64,000 nucleotides of DNA, taken from Roseiarcus sp963730555 (GTDB lineage Bacteria > Pseudomonadota > Alphaproteobacteria > Rhizobiales > Beijerinckiaceae). Of the stretch, positions 61,701 through 64,000 are shown one piece after another (position 1 is the first letter of the stretch; each line of letters opens with the position of its first letter). The position numbers were made by a program, and so were the translations under genes. The stretch spans positions 186,001 to 250,000 of the forward strand of contig CAVSSS010000031.1 of the NCBI GenBank assembly GCA_963730555.1, read 5' to 3'. The notes under the pieces were generated by a model. It made no database searches. It was given only the letters and a program-made list of their open reading frames with translations, and was not told the origin of the DNA.

Positions 61701-63193
61701 CTAGCGGATTTCCGGGATCGTGTCTTCCCGGGCAATATTGCCGAACCGGGTCACCTCGGCGTCGAACTGGAGCTCGACCGTGCCGGTCGGCCCGTGGCGC
61801 TGCTTGCCGATGATGACTTCCGCCCGGCCGTGCGCATTCTCCATCTGCGCCATCCAGCCGATATGCTCCTCCGTGCCGGGCCGAGGCTCGCGGTTTTTGA
61901 GGTAATATTCCTCGCGATAGACGAAGAGGACAACGTCAGCATCCTGCTCGATCGAGCCCGATTCGCGCAAGTCCGAGAGCTGCGGCCGCTTGTCGTCGCG
62001 CTGCTCGACCTGGCGCGAAAGCTGGGAGCAGGCCAGGATCGGGACGTTCAGCTCCTTGGCCAGCGCCTTGAGGCCGGTCGTGATCTCAGTCAGTTCCTGC
62101 ACCCGGTTTTCAGACCGCGTTTTCGAACCGCCGAGAAGCTGGAGATAGTCGACGACCAGGAGGTCGAGCCCTCGCTGGCGCTTGAGCCGCCGCGCGCGGG
62201 CCGTGAGCTGCGCGATCGAGACGCCGCCGGTCTGGTCGATATAGAAGGGAATCTGCTGCATCTGCCGGACCGCGTCGGCGACATGGTGGAAGTCGGCTTC
62301 GGTGATGTCGCCGCGACGGATCTTGTAGGAGGCGACGCCGGATTGTTCGGCGATGATGCGGGTCGCAAGCTGCTCGGACGACATTTCGAGCGAAAAGAAG
62401 CCGACAATGCCGCCGTTGGCGGCCTCGACCGCGCCGTCCGGCCCGCGTCCGACCTTCATAGGCCTTGGCGATATTGAAGGCGATGTTGGTGGCGAGCGCC
62501 GTCTTGCCCATGCCGGGGCGACCGGCAAGGATGACGAGGTCGGACGCCTGCAACCCGCCCATATAGCGGTCGAGATCGCTCAGCCCTGTTGCGATACCGC
62601 TCAGCGAGCCGTCGCGCTCGTAGGCGCGCGCGGCCATGTCGACTGCGGACTTGAGCGCATCCGAAAAGCGTTGGAAGCCGCCGTCATACCGCCCAGCCTC
62701 GGCGATCTGATAGAGGCGCCGCTCCGCTTCCTCGATCTGCTCGCGCGGGCTCGAATCGACCGGCGCGTCATAGGCGACGTTGACGACGTCCTCGCCGATC
62801 GAAATGAGCTCGCGTCGCATCGAGAGGTCGTAGACGCTGCGGCCATAGTCGTAAGCATTGATGATCGTCGTCGCTTCGCTGGCGAGACGGGCCAGATATT
62901 GCGGCACGGTCACGCCGCCGAGGTCGTGGTCGCCGAGGAACGTCTTCAGCGTGATCGGCGTCGCGAGCTTGCCGGCCCGGATCAGCGATCCGGCGATCTC
63001 GAAGATGCGGCGATGGATCTCCTCGACGAAATGCTCGCTCCTGAGGAAGTCGGAGACGCGATCGAACGCATCATTGTTGATGAGGATCGCGCCGAGCAGC
63101 GCCTGCTCGGCCTCGAGGTTATGCGGCGGCGTGCGATAGGCGACGATGCTGAGGTTGCGGCTGGCGCTGGGCAAATTGTTCGATGGTCGCCAT
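61701..63193 (-). CDS. dnaB: DnaB, replicative DNA helicase, frameshifted near 62465
   Basis: The N-terminal primase-binding domain reads PPHNLEAEQALLGAILINND, and the RecA-like motor has VILAGRPGMGKTALATNIAF (Walker A). Near 62465 one base is off: FNIAKAY must join to GGIVGFFSLEMSSEQLATRI in the next frame. Then come LDLLVVDYLQLLGG (Walker B), ILACSQLSRQVEQRDDKRPQ, LRESGSIEQDADVVLFVYR, all intact. Start: ATG 63193 in another frame (MATIEQFAQRQPQPQ) suggests a second indel near the N-terminus. DnaB is essential, so these shifts are almost surely sequence errors. Confidence 0.93.
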
Positions 63194-63518
63194 GATCGCG
63201 GGCGTGTCCTCTCCGGTGTTGAACGTTGAAGCGAACGCGACGGGAACGCGAATCGGCTGAATCCGCACAATAGCGGCGCGGCGACTGTTCGGCAAGACCG
63301 CCGGTCTCTTAGCATCGCAGCGCCAACGATGCTGAACCGACCTCCTTGTTAGGCTTGGCGCGCCTCTTGAGGAAGAGGGGGCGTCGTCGCGAATGCGTTT
63401 TCCCCGCTATCCTTCATGCGCACCGAAACATCGCTTGACAGGCTTGGCTGTCATTTATCCTAGACGCCGCAACGCGCAGATCCGCAGAGCGGCGTCTCAA
63501 AGGCGAAGGTCGACGCCG

Positions 63519-64000
63519 TCAATCACAAGCGTCTGCTCGCGCAAGGAGAAACGCCCTTTCCCGCGCGTTGCGGGTGAGCCTCGCCGCAGCCTCGAATTCG
63601 CGAGCGGGCCTCGGCGGGTCGGCCGGCCCGAAACAGAAAATCGCCCCTCGCCGCCGGCAATGGCGCATAGTTGCGCAGCGCCGCGGCGTCGGCGATCTCG
63701 TCTATGAGCTTGCAGGCCCGCTTCGGGCCCGAAGGCCATGCTGTAAGCGACCGCTCGATTGAGATCGACCACCGGCGAGGGCGTCACGGCGCGGAGCCGA
63801 TCGTAAAGCGCTGCGATGCGGGGCCAGTCGGTATCGGCCGGACTGCGCGCCCGCGCATGGCAGGCTGCAAGCGCGGCTTGCAACGCATAGGGGCCATCGC
63901 CGCCCGAGCGCTTCGGCGCGGGCCAGCGCGTCAAGGCCTCGGCGGATCAGGAGTTGATCCCAGCGCGCGCGATTCTGCTCGGTCAGGGTCAAGAGCGCGC
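63519..64000 (-). CDS. ECF sigma factor with TPR-like C-terminus (DUF6596 type), partial and frameshifted
   Basis: Reading leftwards from the window end, three frames carry consecutive pieces of one family: TLTEQNRARWDQLLIRRGLD, then GDGPYALQAALAACHARA, DTDWPRIAALYDRL, VVDLNRAVAYSMAFGPEAGL, and finally LTRNARERAFLLARADACD with TGA at 63519. These are the conserved C-terminal repeats of SigJ/ECF42-like sigma factors. At least two one-base shifts are needed (near 63910 and 63700-63590). The sigma2/sigma4 DNA-binding half lies outside the window. Confidence 0.72.

Noticed and set aside
1..64000. CRISPR arrays, tRNA or rRNA genes, prophage
   Set aside because: No regularly spaced direct repeats, no tRNA cloverleaf with conserved T-loop, and no phage structural genes were seen.

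Overview
The window reads as a GC-rich chromosome segment of an alphaproteobacterium, most likely order Hyphomicrobiales (Rhizobiales), perhaps near Beijerinckiaceae, Methylocystaceae or Bradyrhizobiaceae. This rests on the gene types present: a porin whose mature end begins AADLP, a complete urtABCDE urea importer, an acdS-type ACC deaminase, a retropepsin-like TIGR02281-type protease, an EcsC-family protein and a DHA2/EmrAB efflux pair under MarR control. Family-level taxonomy is inference. No tRNA, rRNA or CRISPR array was seen.

Layout. 1-4.6 kb: partial flavin oxidoreductase, secreted protein with an FNR-type box upstream, broken mismatch glycosylase gene (mug), acetyltransferase and phosphomannomutase. 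4.7-10.1 kb: a candidate small RNA or leader, then a luxC/luxE-like cassette (hexapeptide acyltransferase, SDR, AMP ligase, LuxE-like, LuxC-like) with no luciferase genes. 10.1-15 kb: aspartic protease, Ada plus a 2OG-Fe(II) oxygenase, LysR and a divergent BASS-family transporter. 15.2-25.4 kb: porin, secreted beta-helix protein, then envelope or polysaccharide genes (GT2, a sugar-lactone oxidase split by an IS256-type element, Gfo/Idh/MocA oxidoreductase, PpiC-type lipoprotein). 25.8-33.8 kb: kdpFABCDE. 33.9-39.8 kb: urtABCDE behind a sigma-54 promoter. 39.9-51.5 kb: emrAB/marR with a divergent SDR-thiolase unit sharing one operator, secreted proteins, regulators, acdS, and a glyoxalase-fold protein. 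51.5-57.2 kb: an accessory island with a DUF1398-like gene split by an IS5/IS427-type element, and two intact plus two broken radical SAM genes next to an IS3-family element. 57.1-64 kb: cytochrome b561, ClpP-like periplasmic protein, EcsC, uppP, a DsbA-like thioredoxin, dnaB and an ECF sigma factor fragment.

Two themes stand out. First, single-base frameshifts break many otherwise well-conserved genes, including essential dnaB and kdpC, kdpD, urtA, a thiolase and a dsbA-like gene. Most are probably consensus indel errors of the assembly, so 'pseudogene' calls resting only on a frameshift should be doubted. By contrast, the three IS insertions have clean target duplications and the disrupted reading frames can be rejoined exactly, so these are real events. 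Second, the two places most likely to hold poorly described biology are the twin radical SAM island (52.9-57.2 kb) and the luciferase-free luxCE-like cassette (4.85-10.1 kb).
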